A stretch of 35,565 bases of DNA, taken from a virus. The translations under genes and the position numbers were made by a program. The DNA lies in the IMG/VR virus record IMGVR_UViG_3300045825_000098, positions 1-35,565 of that record, one strand, 5' to 3'. Each line of letters begins with the position of its first letter. Positions within the stretch are counted from its first letter, which is position 1. Positions 21,081 through 29,232 of the stretch are shown piece after piece. The notes below the pieces were generated by a model. It saw only the letters and a program-made list of their open reading frames with translations. It ran no database searches and was not told the DNA's origin.

Positions 21081-21155
21081 TCAGCGCCGCACGAGGATGA
21101 CGATCAGGGTGATGGTGACGACGATCGCGGTGTAGACGTTCAGGATGTCGTTCAC
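21081..21155 (-). CDS. 24-residue membrane microprotein
   Basis: VNDILNVYTAIVVTITLIVI followed by LVRR: one membrane helix with two C-terminal arginines. The GTG at 21155 has an AGGAGAACC ribosome site, the best evidence that this row of microproteins is translated. Confidence 0.55.
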   Translation of the reverse strand: MNDILNVYTAIVVTITLIVILVRR

Positions 21156-21162
21156 GGTTCTC

Positions 21163-21255
21163 CTATGGTCGGTTGCGGGTTGCCCAGGCGTAGGCGAGGA
21201 AGAACAGGTCGCCGATGAACGCGACCGCGATAATCCCGATCGACCACCAGGACAT
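21163..21255 (-). CDS. 30-residue membrane microprotein
   Basis: MSWWSIGIIAVAFIGDLFFL followed by AYAWATRNRP: one helix with tryptophans at the interface and a basic tail. It is the first of three consecutive microproteins, 3 bases after the preceding stop. Confidence 0.5.
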   Translation of the reverse strand: MSWWSIGIIAVAFIGDLFFLAYAWATRNRP

Positions 21256-21258
21256 GTG

Positions 21259-21510
21259 CTAGGCGATGCCTGCTGCGTCCGTTGTCGCCTTGTCCTTCGC
21301 CGCCGCGATGGCTACAGCGTTCTTGCGTTGCGCTTCCCGCTCGGCTTCCCGCTGCTCCCACTCAATCAGCACCTGACGCCAGTAGCGGGCCGTCAGTTCC
21401 TTAAACGCGACGACGGGATCGTACTGTGCGGCTTCGGGGAACGTGCCGTTCATGGCGGCGATGAGGCGGGGGACGAGGGCGTTCGGTACGTCGATGGTCA
21501 CGGTTGCCAT
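21259..21510 (-). CDS. Small helical protein downstream of the tail fibres
   Basis: An 83-residue protein starting MATVTIDVPNALVPRLIAAM; its second half is a charged helix (LIEWEQREAEREAQRKNAV). AGGAGC precedes the ATG at 21510. Proteins like this are often found after fibre genes. The role is unknown (fibre assembly or lysis accessory). Confidence 0.5.
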   Translation of the reverse strand: MATVTIDVPNALVPRLIAAMNGTFPEAAQYDPVVAFKELTARYWRQVLIEWEQREAEREAQRKNAVAIAAAKDKATTDAAGIA

Positions 21511-21519
21511 GTGCTGCTC

Positions 21520-22041
21520 CTATGTGTATGGAATGGTGCCACTTGCTGTGCCGGGATTTGTCGCAGGCCAAGCGTCGTTGGTGACGAACGTCAGCACCCC
21601 GAAACCGTTACCGACTGCGGTGTAGGTCCCCCCGGATGCGACAGTCCCGTTCGAAGCAATCGTGTAGAACGGCCATTGCGGAGCCAGCCCGTATTGGGCG
21701 AAGAATGAATGGACCGGATCTGCTGAGCGGAAACCCGTGGGAAGCAGGTAGATGGCGGGTGTCGTAGCCGCCGCTCCACTCATCGCCTTCGCCAGCACGT
21801 GAACCGTATTGCCGAGTCGCCGGATGAGGAACCCCGTTCCCGTCCACCCGCCAATGAGGCTGGCTGTCACGTCCCGCCAGCCCGTGTCCCCGTACACCAA
21901 CTGCCAACGGTTGTTGATCGTGTCCCAGGCGAACTTGCGCCTCCCGACTGTCTCATCCCAGTACGAGAGTCCTTGGGGGGTGGAGAGGAGCCGGTTGCGT
22001 AGCGCCCCACTGTCCAACTGTGCGTCAGTGAGGAGTCCCAT
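21520..22041 (-). CDS. Tail fibre tip-like protein
   Basis: A 173-residue protein rich in glycine, threonine and aromatic residues (RWQLVYGDTGWRDVTASLIGG, GFLIRRLGNTVHVLAKAM), with beta-strand periodicity as in receptor-binding fibre ends. It overlaps the main fibre gene by TGATG and follows it, the usual place for a receptor-binding tip or second fibre. Confidence 0.65.
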   Translation of the reverse strand: MGLLTDAQLDSGALRNRLLSTPQGLSYWDETVGRRKFAWDTINNRWQLVYGDTGWRDVTASLIGGWTGTGFLIRRLGNTVHVLAKAMSGAAATTPAIYLLPTGFRSADPVHSFFAQYGLAPQWPFYTIASNGTVASGGTYTAVGNGFGVLTFVTNDAWPATNPGTASGTIPYT

Positions 22042-24116
22042 CAGTAGGCCCTGCCTTTCATCCAGTCGGACACCTGCGTGATCTCGGCTGCGGTGAGGAC
22101 GCGGCGGAACACGGCGGCGGCAGTGAACTCCATGTCTGTGTACGACGTTCCTGCGGCAGCCAGACGACCAACCCGCATGGCATTCGCGTTAGCGAGGGTC
22201 GCCGTCGTTGTGTCAGCGACCGCAGTACCCGCGACACCGTTGGAGTAGGCGGTGATGAACCCCGCCGAACGGACACCCGCAAGTGTCGTCAACTGCGCAG
22301 CGACGGCAGGCATAGTAGCCACAGGATTGTTCGTTCCGTCATGCACCCACATGCGAGACAACGCGCCGCCGCTTCCAACAGTCAGCATCCAGCCAGCAGT
22401 CGTTCCGTCAGACTTGGCTATCGCTGGCGTGTTCGCGATTGCCGCCCAACGTCGATATGCGGCCACAATCGTGAACGAGTCCGTCGCCCCGAAATCCAGC
22501 AAATCAGAGTCCGGCACTTCCATGTAGTCGTCGGTGCCGAACAGCCACACCGGGGCCACCACCGCCACCGACTTCCTGCCCGCCGTGGAACGGTTGATGG
22601 TGACGGCCTGCCCGGTGAGGGCGTTGAACGTGGTGGCTGCACCGGTGCCGATGACGGACGTGTCGACGTCTAAGACGGTGGGGCCGTCGATGCCGTTCTT
22701 GACGATTGCGCGGTAGAACTTGCCGGTGGGAATGTACACGCTTCCCGTATCAAGTCCGCCGACGTGGATGATGGACGTTGGCGCGAAGATGACCGCGACT
22801 CCCGCAGTAGTGACCGTCGTCCCCAACTGGGTCCACGCCACACCATCATCGGACAGGTAGAACCGAACGTCATTACCAACCGCGCCGTTATCGGCGTCAA
22901 GCGTCGCCCTAACCCACTTAGCCGTCCCGTCGGCGACCCCGGTAGCAACCGTGGATGTGACGGTTACCGTCGTCGCCGTCCCCGTTGGCGACCATTGCAG
23001 GTTGAGTTTCCCGGTCGCATCAAGAAAGAGAATCCACGCCCGCTGATTTCCCGCTGACGTGTATCTGCCGACGATGGTGCTACTAGCGGCGGGCGTCCAG
23101 TCATCGAACGCCCACTTTGCCCGGACGTCTAGGTCGGTGACGGCGAACGCGGACTCGCTCGGCACTGACAGGTAGCTACCGCTCACCCCCGGCAGGTACA
23201 CGTATGGCGTCCCCGTGTAGTCCAGCTTCTTCGGCTGATTCCCCGCCGTCGCCTGCGCCGCATTCAACGCCGACCCACCCCACCCCAGATTCGCTGCACC
23301 CGCACCGGTGGAGCCGGGGGCTGCGGCGTCGATCCACCACACCGCCTGTTTCAACAGCCGCTCAGCGGGGTGCGGGGTGACAGGAGTTGGGACAAGGATG
23401 GAACCCGTCAACACACCCGCTGCTGCGGTGAGTGCCGATGTCGCGGCCTCCAACGCTTTGGTGGTGGCGGTAGCGGCCTGCGCCGTCGCTATCCCTGCCT
23501 GCGCGGTCGCAACCCCGGCCTGCGTGGTGGCGGTGGACTCGGACGCGGCAGCCAGGTCGGCTGATGCGTCGGCGGCGATAGCCGACCCGGCGGCTGCGCC
23601 CTGGCTGGCCAGGGCCGCGTCAGCGGATGAGTCGGCGGCGACAGCGGAACCGGACGCCGCGTCACGGGCAATCTCCGCGAGTCCCTTCGCGGTGGCCGCG
23701 TCCTGCGCGGACCCGCTGGCATCACCGGCGGAACCGGACGCCGCGTCAGCGAACCCGCTGGCATCCGACGCGGACCCGCTGGCGGCGAGCGCGGAACCTG
23801 CCGCCAGTCCCACCTGCGTGGTGGCCGTCTGCGCGGACGCGGCCGCGGCGTCGCGGGCGTTCTCCGCCGCGAGCTCGGCGGCCTGCGCGTCGTGCAGTGC
23901 CTGCGCCGCCTCGGGGGTGATGTCACCCATCGGGATGTCGAACTCGAAGATCGCGTGGTGGAGGTCGCCGACGTTGGTGACGGTGGGTTCCGAGCCGGGG
24001 GGCAGCGCCGTGGTCAAGCCGACGTCGAGGGTCGCGGCCTCACCGGGCAGGCCGACGACCTGCCGGGAGATGACGACGTTCGGTGACGCCAGGCGGGTGA
24101 CCTTCAGGGTGCTCAC
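22041..24116 (-). CDS. Tail fibre with alanine-rich stalk and LamG-like heads
   Basis: A 691-residue protein. Residues 1-65 form a baseplate-attachment-like domain. Residues about 70-235 are a low-complexity alanine/serine stalk made of repeats such as AADSSADAALASQGAAAGSA, probably a trimeric coiled coil. Then two concanavalin/LamG-like beta-sandwich segments follow, about 300-490 and about 545-685 (ATDSFTIVAAYRRW, MRVGRLAAAGTSYTDMEFTAAAVFRRVLTAAEI), which are carbohydrate-binding. GTG at 24116 is chosen because it overlaps the upstream stop (GTGA). It probably recognises a cell wall glycan. Confidence 0.82.
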   Translation of the reverse strand: MSTLKVTRLASPNVVISRQVVGLPGEAATLDVGLTTALPPGSEPTVTNVGDLHHAIFEFDIPMGDITPEAAQALHDAQAAELAAENARDAAAASAQTATTQVGLAAGSALAASGSASDASGFADAASGSAGDASGSAQDAATAKGLAEIARDAASGSAVAADSSADAALASQGAAAGSAIAADASADLAAASESTATTQAGVATAQAGIATAQAATATTKALEAATSALTAAAGVLTGSILVPTPVTPHPAERLLKQAVWWIDAAAPGSTGAGAANLGWGGSALNAAQATAGNQPKKLDYTGTPYVYLPGVSGSYLSVPSESAFAVTDLDVRAKWAFDDWTPAASSTIVGRYTSAGNQRAWILFLDATGKLNLQWSPTGTATTVTVTSTVATGVADGTAKWVRATLDADNGAVGNDVRFYLSDDGVAWTQLGTTVTTAGVAVIFAPTSIIHVGGLDTGSVYIPTGKFYRAIVKNGIDGPTVLDVDTSVIGTGAATTFNALTGQAVTINRSTAGRKSVAVVAPVWLFGTDDYMEVPDSDLLDFGATDSFTIVAAYRRWAAIANTPAIAKSDGTTAGWMLTVGSGGALSRMWVHDGTNNPVATMPAVAAQLTTLAGVRSAGFITAYSNGVAGTAVADTTTATLANANAMRVGRLAAAGTSYTDMEFTAAAVFRRVLTAAEITQVSDWMKGRAY

Positions 24117-24490
24117 GGGGTGACCTCCGGCGCGGTGACGGACGGGCGGACGGTGAATGGGCCGGCGATCGGGTAGTGGGGGTGGGAGTCCGCGTCGAAC
24201 GCCCGCAGGTCGAAGGCGTACACGTCCGGGTCGATCGGGGACAGGAACACCTCCGACAACGTGACGGCGATGACTGTGGAGGTGACGGCGTCGACCGTTT
24301 CGAGTGTGATCGTGATGGAGCCGTCCGCGACGGACAGTTCCCCGATCAGTGTCGAGGACTGGTCGGCCTTCGCCCGGACCTGCATGACGGCGTCCGTCCA
24401 GGGCAGGGGTGCGCCGTCGACGCTGAACGCCCACCGGACGACGTCGTACCCGTCCTGCGGCACGCTGATCTGATCGCGTGCAGTCTCCAC
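24113..24490 (-). CDS. Tail/baseplate accessory protein, beta-rich
   Basis: A 125-residue protein with regular beta strands (YDVVRWAFSVDG, VMQVRAKADQSSTLIGELSV, GSITITLETVDAVTSTVIAVTL), like N-terminal BppU-type or other baseplate-fibre connector domains. The GTG at 24490 follows AGGGGAGA. Its position between two fibre genes supports an adaptor role. Confidence 0.55.
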   Translation of the reverse strand: METARDQISVPQDGYDVVRWAFSVDGAPLPWTDAVMQVRAKADQSSTLIGELSVADGSITITLETVDAVTSTVIAVTLSEVFLSPIDPDVYAFDLRAFDADSHPHYPIAGPFTVRPSVTAPEVTP

Positions 24491-24500
24491 TGTGTCTCCC

Positions 24501-25142
24501 CTACATCGGTATTTCGTAGCGGACGAGGAACGCGCCAGTCATCCCCGAGAAACCCCACAATCCCGGTGCGGAACCACCGCCACCGCCACCGCCGTACTTG
24601 CCTGCGGCGGCGTAGGAGGCGTGCGGGGCGTCCATGCCGTACCCCTGGAAGCCGGTCCCATCAAAGTCGAGGCTCAGGTTCGAGCCACCAGTCCCGTCGA
24701 CGCCCCAACCTCCGGGGGTGCCACCGGCAGCCGACAGGGACAAGGCAGTGGACGTTCCGCCCGCTGTGCCTGTTGGCACGTCACCGCCTGCACCCGGTGC
24801 CCCGATACCTACGGGGTACGCCGCTGCGGCGAGAGCGGTGGAGCCTTGGACGACTATGCCGCCCGCACCCGACGCGCCGCTGCCGGGATCGCTGTAACTG
24901 GCGGAGCCGCCGCCAGCACCGACGAGGACGTATTCGAACGGGCTGATGGCCCTCGCCACAGTGAACGTCGCGCTGGCGGTGAACACGTGCAGTGCGTACC
25001 GCTTCCCACCGATCACAACGGTGGAGTAGGTGCCGCCTGTTGCCTCGTTGAACATCGGGAACACCAGCGCCGAGCCGACGAACGCCTTGGAGACCTGCGT
25101 CGAGCCGAGGTACATCTTGTCGGCGTGGTTGAAGTCGACCAT
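24501..25142 (-). CDS. Glycine-rich minor tail/fibre protein
   Basis: A 213-residue protein. The N-terminus (MYLGSTQVSKAFVGSALVF) is a short attachment segment of the kind seen in many actinophage minor tail proteins. A beta strand FTASATFTVARAISPFEYVLVGAGGG leads into a glycine-rich domain ending in GKYGGGGGGGSAPG, typical of receptor-facing glycine-loop folds. ATG at 25142 is 1 base before the previous stop. Confidence 0.7.
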   Translation of the reverse strand: MVDFNHADKMYLGSTQVSKAFVGSALVFPMFNEATGGTYSTVVIGGKRYALHVFTASATFTVARAISPFEYVLVGAGGGSASYSDPGSGASGAGGIVVQGSTALAAAAYPVGIGAPGAGGDVPTGTAGGTSTALSLSAAGGTPGGWGVDGTGGSNLSLDFDGTGFQGYGMDAPHASYAAAGKYGGGGGGGSAPGLWGFSGMTGAFLVRYEIPM

Positions 25143-25143
25143 G

Positions 25144-25479
25144 TCAGCCGACGATCACGTACAGGACGGTCGACAGTTTCGGGGTCAGGGCGGTGTATGC
25201 GGCCTGCGTCATCACGGTGATCGTGGTGATCGTGGCGCTGGAGACCTGGTTCTCCCAGTCCGCACCGTCGGACCGCTGCAGTGTCCCCGTCGTCTCGTTC
25301 CACACGACTCGGCCCGCACGAAGCTCCGCACCCGCCAGGGCGGCGATCTCTGTTCCCGTCAGCGACGAGATGCCCGGCATCGCGTCGACAGCCTCGGCGA
25401 GGGCCTGCTGCTGCGTGTGCCCCGCCGGGGAGTCGGTGCCCGCGTAGTACGGGTAGCCGAGGTCAGTGGTCGCCATCAT
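25144..25479 (-). CDS. Tail fibre/baseplate-associated protein
   Basis: A protein of about 111 residues, starting MMATTDLGYPYY. The N-terminal DLGYPYYAGTDSPAGHTQQQALAEAVD segment is a common start of phage collar or fibre proteins ("LGxPYPxxxDxPxxxxxxQxLA"). GGAGGA lies right before the first ATG, so the second ATG (25476) is equally likely. It should connect baseplate and fibre. Confidence 0.6.
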   Translation of the reverse strand: MMATTDLGYPYYAGTDSPAGHTQQQALAEAVDAMPGISSLTGTEIAALAGAELRAGRVVWNETTGTLQRSDGADWENQVSSATITTITVMTQAAYTALTPKLSTVLYVIVG

Positions 25480-25484
25480 TCCTC

Positions 25485-26114
25485 CTACGGAATCCAGGTG
25501 GTCAGGTCGTCCCAGGTGTCGAACGCGGCAACGACCGCATCCCAGTCCGCGTATCCGGCGACGACCTCGTTCCAGATCGACCCGGCGACGGTCTGCAGTT
25601 CCAGGTCGATCCCGGCGGGCTTCTCCGCCCACGCCGCCGCGAGTGAGGCTGCCGAGTCGGCGGTCTCCGACGTCAGGGTGACGACGGTGATGAGGTACGG
25701 GTCGACAGTGCTGGCGTTCGGGTAGATGCGGACCATCTTGCTGCCGGTCAGGGTGCGGGCGACGGCGGTGCGGATCGCGTTGACGGACCCGCGGCGCTGC
25801 GTCTCGGTGGACTGGGCGATCGCGGCGCGGACGTCCGCGTCAGGCAGGACGGTGGTGTCGATCCCGACCAGCCAGCCGAGCCACGGCAGGTAGGCGCGTG
25901 GTGCGGCGGCAGGGTTGACGATCTCGCTGGTGCCGGTGACGGACGTGTCCGGGTCGGCGATGGTCAGGAAGTCGGCGGCCTTCTCCAGCCCGCTTGACGC
26001 GCCCGCGAGGAACCGCAGCGTCGTCCAGTCGGTTGCGGGGTCGGCGGCCTGCACGTAGTCGGGCAGCAGCCGGTACACCTGCTCCGCGGCGACGTGGACG
26101 CTGGGGCGGGCCAT
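25485..26114 (-). CDS. Baseplate protein I (gpI/tail protein I family)
   Basis: A 209-residue protein. Signature features are an N-terminal RLLPDYVQAADPATDW helix and a YLPWLGWLVGIDTTVLPDADVRAAI block with conserved PWLGWLVG. It caps the baseplate wedge between gpJ and the fibres in P2-like contractile tails. It follows gpJ with no gap, the usual order. Confidence 0.8.
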   Translation of the reverse strand: MARPSVHVAAEQVYRLLPDYVQAADPATDWTTLRFLAGASSGLEKAADFLTIADPDTSVTGTSEIVNPAAAPRAYLPWLGWLVGIDTTVLPDADVRAAIAQSTETQRRGSVNAIRTAVARTLTGSKMVRIYPNASTVDPYLITVVTLTSETADSAASLAAAWAEKPAGIDLELQTVAGSIWNEVVAGYADWDAVVAAFDTWDDLTTWIP

Positions 26115-27215
26115 CTAGGACACCGTCACGGTGATCGTGCCGACGATGGCGAGCTGCTCCGGTGTCAGGGTGACCGTTGTCGCCGGTGCGGTGACCGTGT
26201 CGACGTAGTCCACGCCGGTCACGTCCGCGGCGATGTCGATGATCTCCGTCACCATGATGTCGCGGCCCCACGTCCACACGTCCGGGGACATCCACGCCGT
26301 CAGCGCAGCGGTCACGTCATCACGCACCGTCGTCGTGGAGTAGCCGGGCAGCGCGACGACGGCGAGGGTGATCGCCTGGGTGACGATGTCGGCGTCCTCC
26401 ACATACACGGTCAGCATCGCGGAGGAGCGTTCCATCATCGCGGCCTTGATCTCCGCCTTAACCGCGGCCGACAGCGCCCCGCCGCGTCCCTGCACGTACA
26501 CGGTCAGGTCCCCGAGGTCGGTACCTGCGGTGCCGCCGGGGTGGAACAGGTCGACGGTGGTGGCCCGCAGGACGCGGGTGTCCTCCAGCGCGTAAGCCGT
26601 GAAGTGGGAGGGCAGGACCAGCGAGCTGGTGACGCGCGCCAGGACGGTGGAGGCGCGGTCAATGAACGAGGCGTCCGACTCGGGGTCGGACCCACCCGTC
26701 AGGGCGGTGGCGATGGCACCGGAGACGACGTAGGGGATCGCGTCGAGCAGGTCGACGCCCATCCCGGCGGTGATCGAGTTACCGGCACCGCTGGCGGCCT
26801 CCGTCGCCACGGGCACCGTGATCGTGGTGGCCCCGGTGACGGTCGTGGCCGCGGTGACGAGCAGCACCAGCCCGGTCGTCGGCTCTGAGAGTCGCTGCCC
26901 TGCGGTGACGGTCAGGTCCCGTGTCCCGTCCAGGGTGAGGGTGACGGTGCCAGCGGCTGACGTCCCCAGCGAGCGGGGCACCCCGTACAGGCCGATGACG
27001 CCCTCGACCGCGAGAGTGATCACGCGATTGAGGGCGTAGATGGTGTCAGCGGACGCGGTGGCGAACGCCTCCAGCAGGATCACCTCGACGGACCCGTTGC
27101 GGGGCCGCGCGGTGGGTGCGAGCGCCTGGAACGTGGACAGTGCGGAGTCGAACACGGCCTGCGGGTCACGGTCGTCGACCGTCAGGTTGATCGCGGCCAG
27201 GTCCAGATCCTTCAC
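26115..27215 (-). CDS. Baseplate J-like protein
   Basis: A 366-residue gpJ-type wedge protein. The N-terminal LTVDDRDPQAVFDSALSTFQALAP and the middle GVGVDLLDAIPYVVSGAIATALTGGSDPESDASFIDRA region correspond to the family, with a C-terminal beta domain. GTG at 27215 is preferred over the TTG at 27227 because it overlaps the gp25 stop (GTGA). It forms the inner baseplate ring with gp25. Confidence 0.85.
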   Translation of the reverse strand: MKDLDLAAINLTVDDRDPQAVFDSALSTFQALAPTARPRNGSVEVILLEAFATASADTIYALNRVITLAVEGVIGLYGVPRSLGTSAAGTVTLTLDGTRDLTVTAGQRLSEPTTGLVLLVTAATTVTGATTITVPVATEAASGAGNSITAGMGVDLLDAIPYVVSGAIATALTGGSDPESDASFIDRASTVLARVTSSLVLPSHFTAYALEDTRVLRATTVDLFHPGGTAGTDLGDLTVYVQGRGGALSAAVKAEIKAAMMERSSAMLTVYVEDADIVTQAITLAVVALPGYSTTTVRDDVTAALTAWMSPDVWTWGRDIMVTEIIDIAADVTGVDYVDTVTAPATTVTLTPEQLAIVGTITVTVS

Positions 27216-27514
27216 GACTGGCTCCAATCAACATCGACATGCACGCGGATACGGTCAGGTCCGACCGTGGTCAAGGTGATCGCGGTGGCGGTGATCTCCG
27301 GCTCGCAGACCGCCAGTGCGCCCGCGACGGCGCTGGGACTGATCCCCACGCCGGAGGCGTCGGTGATGCCGTAGGCGGGTGCAAGCGACCGCTCACCGCG
27401 CAGGCAGGCCAGGACGTGCCCCGCCAGTTCCGCGGCGGCACGGTTGGACTGGTCGTCAATCGTGACGGCGGCACCGGCGGAGTCCAGCCGCATTGGGTGA
27501 CTGATCATCTGCAC
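27212..27514 (-). CDS. gp25/gpW-like baseplate wedge protein
   Basis: A 100-residue protein of the lysozyme-like gp25 family: MQMISHPMRLDSAGAAVTIDDQ at the start, a central SLAPAYGITD helix-turn, and a conserved C-terminal beta hairpin (RIRVHVDVDW). It is a structural wedge subunit beside the sheath. Its order before gpJ is standard. Confidence 0.8.
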   Translation of the reverse strand: MQMISHPMRLDSAGAAVTIDDQSNRAAAELAGHVLACLRGERSLAPAYGITDASGVGISPSAVAGALAVCEPEITATAITLTTVGPDRIRVHVDVDWSQS

Positions 27515-27522
27515 GGTGTCTC

Positions 27523-27732
27523 CTAGCCGACGATGCCGGTGACGATGAAGTCATTCGGGGTGTCCTCGATGACGCGGACCACGTCCCCCGCCTTGTAGGT
27601 GGAGAACTCCTGCGGGGACACCTTCGTGCGGTGGACGATCGCGGGCAGCGGACCGAGCTCGATGCCTGGCAGGATCGCCTGGATCATCACGTAGACCCCG
27701 TCGGTGTCGGTGCGGGTCACCATCCCGATCAC
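27523..27732 (-). CDS. Baseplate spike/assembly protein (gpV-like OB-fold)
   Basis: A 69-residue OB-fold-like protein (GPLPAIVHRTKVSPQEFSTYKAGDVVRVIED). It is much shorter than classical gpV, lacking the beta-helix spike, so a separate tip may exist or it may be the hub cap. ATG overlaps the hub stop (ATGA). Confidence 0.6.
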   Translation of the reverse strand: MIGMVTRTDTDGVYVMIQAILPGIELGPLPAIVHRTKVSPQEFSTYKAGDVVRVIEDTPNDFIVTGIVG

Positions 27733-28577
27733 GTCGTTGACCCCTTCTTCTTCGTCGGCGGGTGCGGCTGCGCCAGCGTCAACGTGACGGGGGAGAACCC
27801 GTCAGCGGTGATGTTCACCCCGTCAACGAGGTAGATCCCGTTGCGCCTGCCGTGGCCCGCGAGGTCGACCCGGTCCCACGGGCGGACCTTCACCCCGTAC
27901 CCGTAGGGCACGGTCAGGGTTCCCGTGGCGTAGTTGTCGGTGACGTCGGAGTCCTGCGTGATCTCCACGCTGATCGCGTCGGAGGTGGGGCTGGCGTGCC
28001 GGGTGACGGGCCACAGCCGCTGCCCCGTGGCGTGTCCCTGCCACGCCCAGTAGCGGGAGCCGAACCACAGCCGCCCACCCCACTCGCACCAGGAGAACTG
28101 CTGATCCCCGGCGAGGTTGCTGATCACGTCCAGTTCGGACTGCCGGTCGCTGCCGGATGACTGGGCGATGGTGCCCTGCTTCGCGGACGGCTGGCAGACC
28201 GCGATCCCGCCTGCGGACTGGACGCGCGAGGCGACCCACGCGGACGGGGACACCTTCTTCTCCGCGGACGCCTTGTAGGTGCGGCGCAGCCTGCGGGCAA
28301 GGGTGGAGCGGCAGTCGAAGGAGTGGATGATCGTGTCGTCAGCGCCCCAGGTGGACGTGATCGCGGCGACCTGCCACCCGTCACCCATCCACGTCACGGG
28401 TGTGCCGGGGACCGCCAGCGTCGACTTCGCGACCGTGCCGTTCAGGTCGGAGGCGGTGATCGTCAACTGCGCGACGGAGTCTGAGGAGCCGTCCAGCGTC
28501 AGCCCGGTCAGCACCTGCTCCAGGTCCGCGCCGAGCTTGGTGGTGCCTAGGCGCAGGGACGCGGTGTCGATCCTCAT
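27729..28577 (-). CDS. Baseplate hub protein (gpD-like)
   Basis: A 282-residue protein. The N-terminal LGADLEQVLTGLTLDGSSDSVAQLTITASD strand pattern, a middle NLAGDQQFSWCEWGGRLWF segment and a C-terminal TLTVPYGYGVKVRPWDRVDL match phage late control gene D/hub architecture. It links tail tube to spike. It is flanked by ATGA overlaps on both sides. Confidence 0.78.
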   Translation of the reverse strand: MRIDTASLRLGTTKLGADLEQVLTGLTLDGSSDSVAQLTITASDLNGTVAKSTLAVPGTPVTWMGDGWQVAAITSTWGADDTIIHSFDCRSTLARRLRRTYKASAEKKVSPSAWVASRVQSAGGIAVCQPSAKQGTIAQSSGSDRQSELDVISNLAGDQQFSWCEWGGRLWFGSRYWAWQGHATGQRLWPVTRHASPTSDAISVEITQDSDVTDNYATGTLTVPYGYGVKVRPWDRVDLAGHGRRNGIYLVDGVNITADGFSPVTLTLAQPHPPTKKKGSTT

Positions 28578-28756
28578 CGGTCGGATGGCTGCCGGGGCAG
28601 CAGGTCAGGCCGGCGGGTGCCGAGCCGTTGCGCGGCACGCACCTGCGGGGACCGGCGTGCCGGGGAAGCGGCCTCCGTATCGGACAGGCCACGGGGGGCG
28701 TCAGGTGCGGGGACACCCTCCGGTGAGATGTCAGCCCAGCCGTCAGGATCGGTCAT
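28574..28756 (-). CDS. Small proline-rich protein between tail genes
   Basis: A 60-residue ORF (MTDPDGWADISPEGVPAPDA...) rich in proline, arginine and aspartate, probably disordered. ATGA overlaps on both sides place it in the translated operon. An assembly chaperone or linker is possible, but no family is recognised. Confidence 0.5.
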   Translation of the reverse strand: MTDPDGWADISPEGVPAPDAPRGLSDTEAASPARRSPQVRAAQRLGTRRPDLLPRQPSDR

Positions 28757-29232
28757 CGCTTCGGCTTCTTCCCGACAGGGCCGACAGCGACGGAGGCGTC
28801 GGACGCGGAACGCAGGGAGATGACGACGTCGACGGCGCACGCCTGCCCGTCCGGTGCCCAGTCCGTCTCGTTGGCGCCGGCCTCAGCGACGCGCCACGTG
28901 CCACGGTCGGACTCCCCGAGCATCAACTGGACGACGGGTTTCGCGGCAGCCAGTGCGCGGATCGCGGCCAGCTGCTTGCCGACGGACTCCAGCACGTCAC
29001 CGGAGTTGAGGGTGAACGCGATACGGACCGACGGCAGCGGGTCGGATGAGCGGGACAGGATCGGCGCACGTCCAGGGCGCTCGGTCTCCGCCCAGTTCGC
29101 AGCCCAGCCGGAGTATTCGATCTCGTCCGGCCACCACGGCAGGACCAGCGGCGGCATTCCGGAGCTCAGGAGGCGGGCCATCTGGCCTTCCCGTGCGGCG
29201 CGCCCACTGAGGACCACGGTTGCCCCGGCCAT
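28753..29232 (-). CDS. XkdP-like baseplate/tail protein
   Basis: A 159-residue protein. WWPDEIEYSGWAANWAETERPGR corresponds to the conserved PDEIxYSGxxxxWxExxRPGR signature of the XkdP/gp53-like tail proteins that follow the tape measure. It may carry a LysM-like end in other phages, but none is visible here. It helps dock the tape measure end to the hub. Confidence 0.72.
   Translation of the reverse strand: MAGATVVLSGRAAREGQMARLLSSGMPPLVLPWWPDEIEYSGWAANWAETERPGRAPILSRSSDPLPSVRIAFTLNSGDVLESVGKQLAAIRALAAAKPVVQLMLGESDRGTWRVAEAGANETDWAPDGQACAVDVVISLRSASDASVAVGPVGKKPKR

Noticed and set aside
23308-24123. 271-residue plus-strand ORF rich in alanine
   Set aside because: It is antisense to the repeat stalk of the minus-strand tail fibre, has the same low complexity and lacks any domain, so it is a shadow of high-GC coding.
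27729-28577. LysM or lysozyme domain in the hub protein
   Set aside because: No LysM repeat or catalytic glutamate motif could be seen, only the gpD-like beta pattern.
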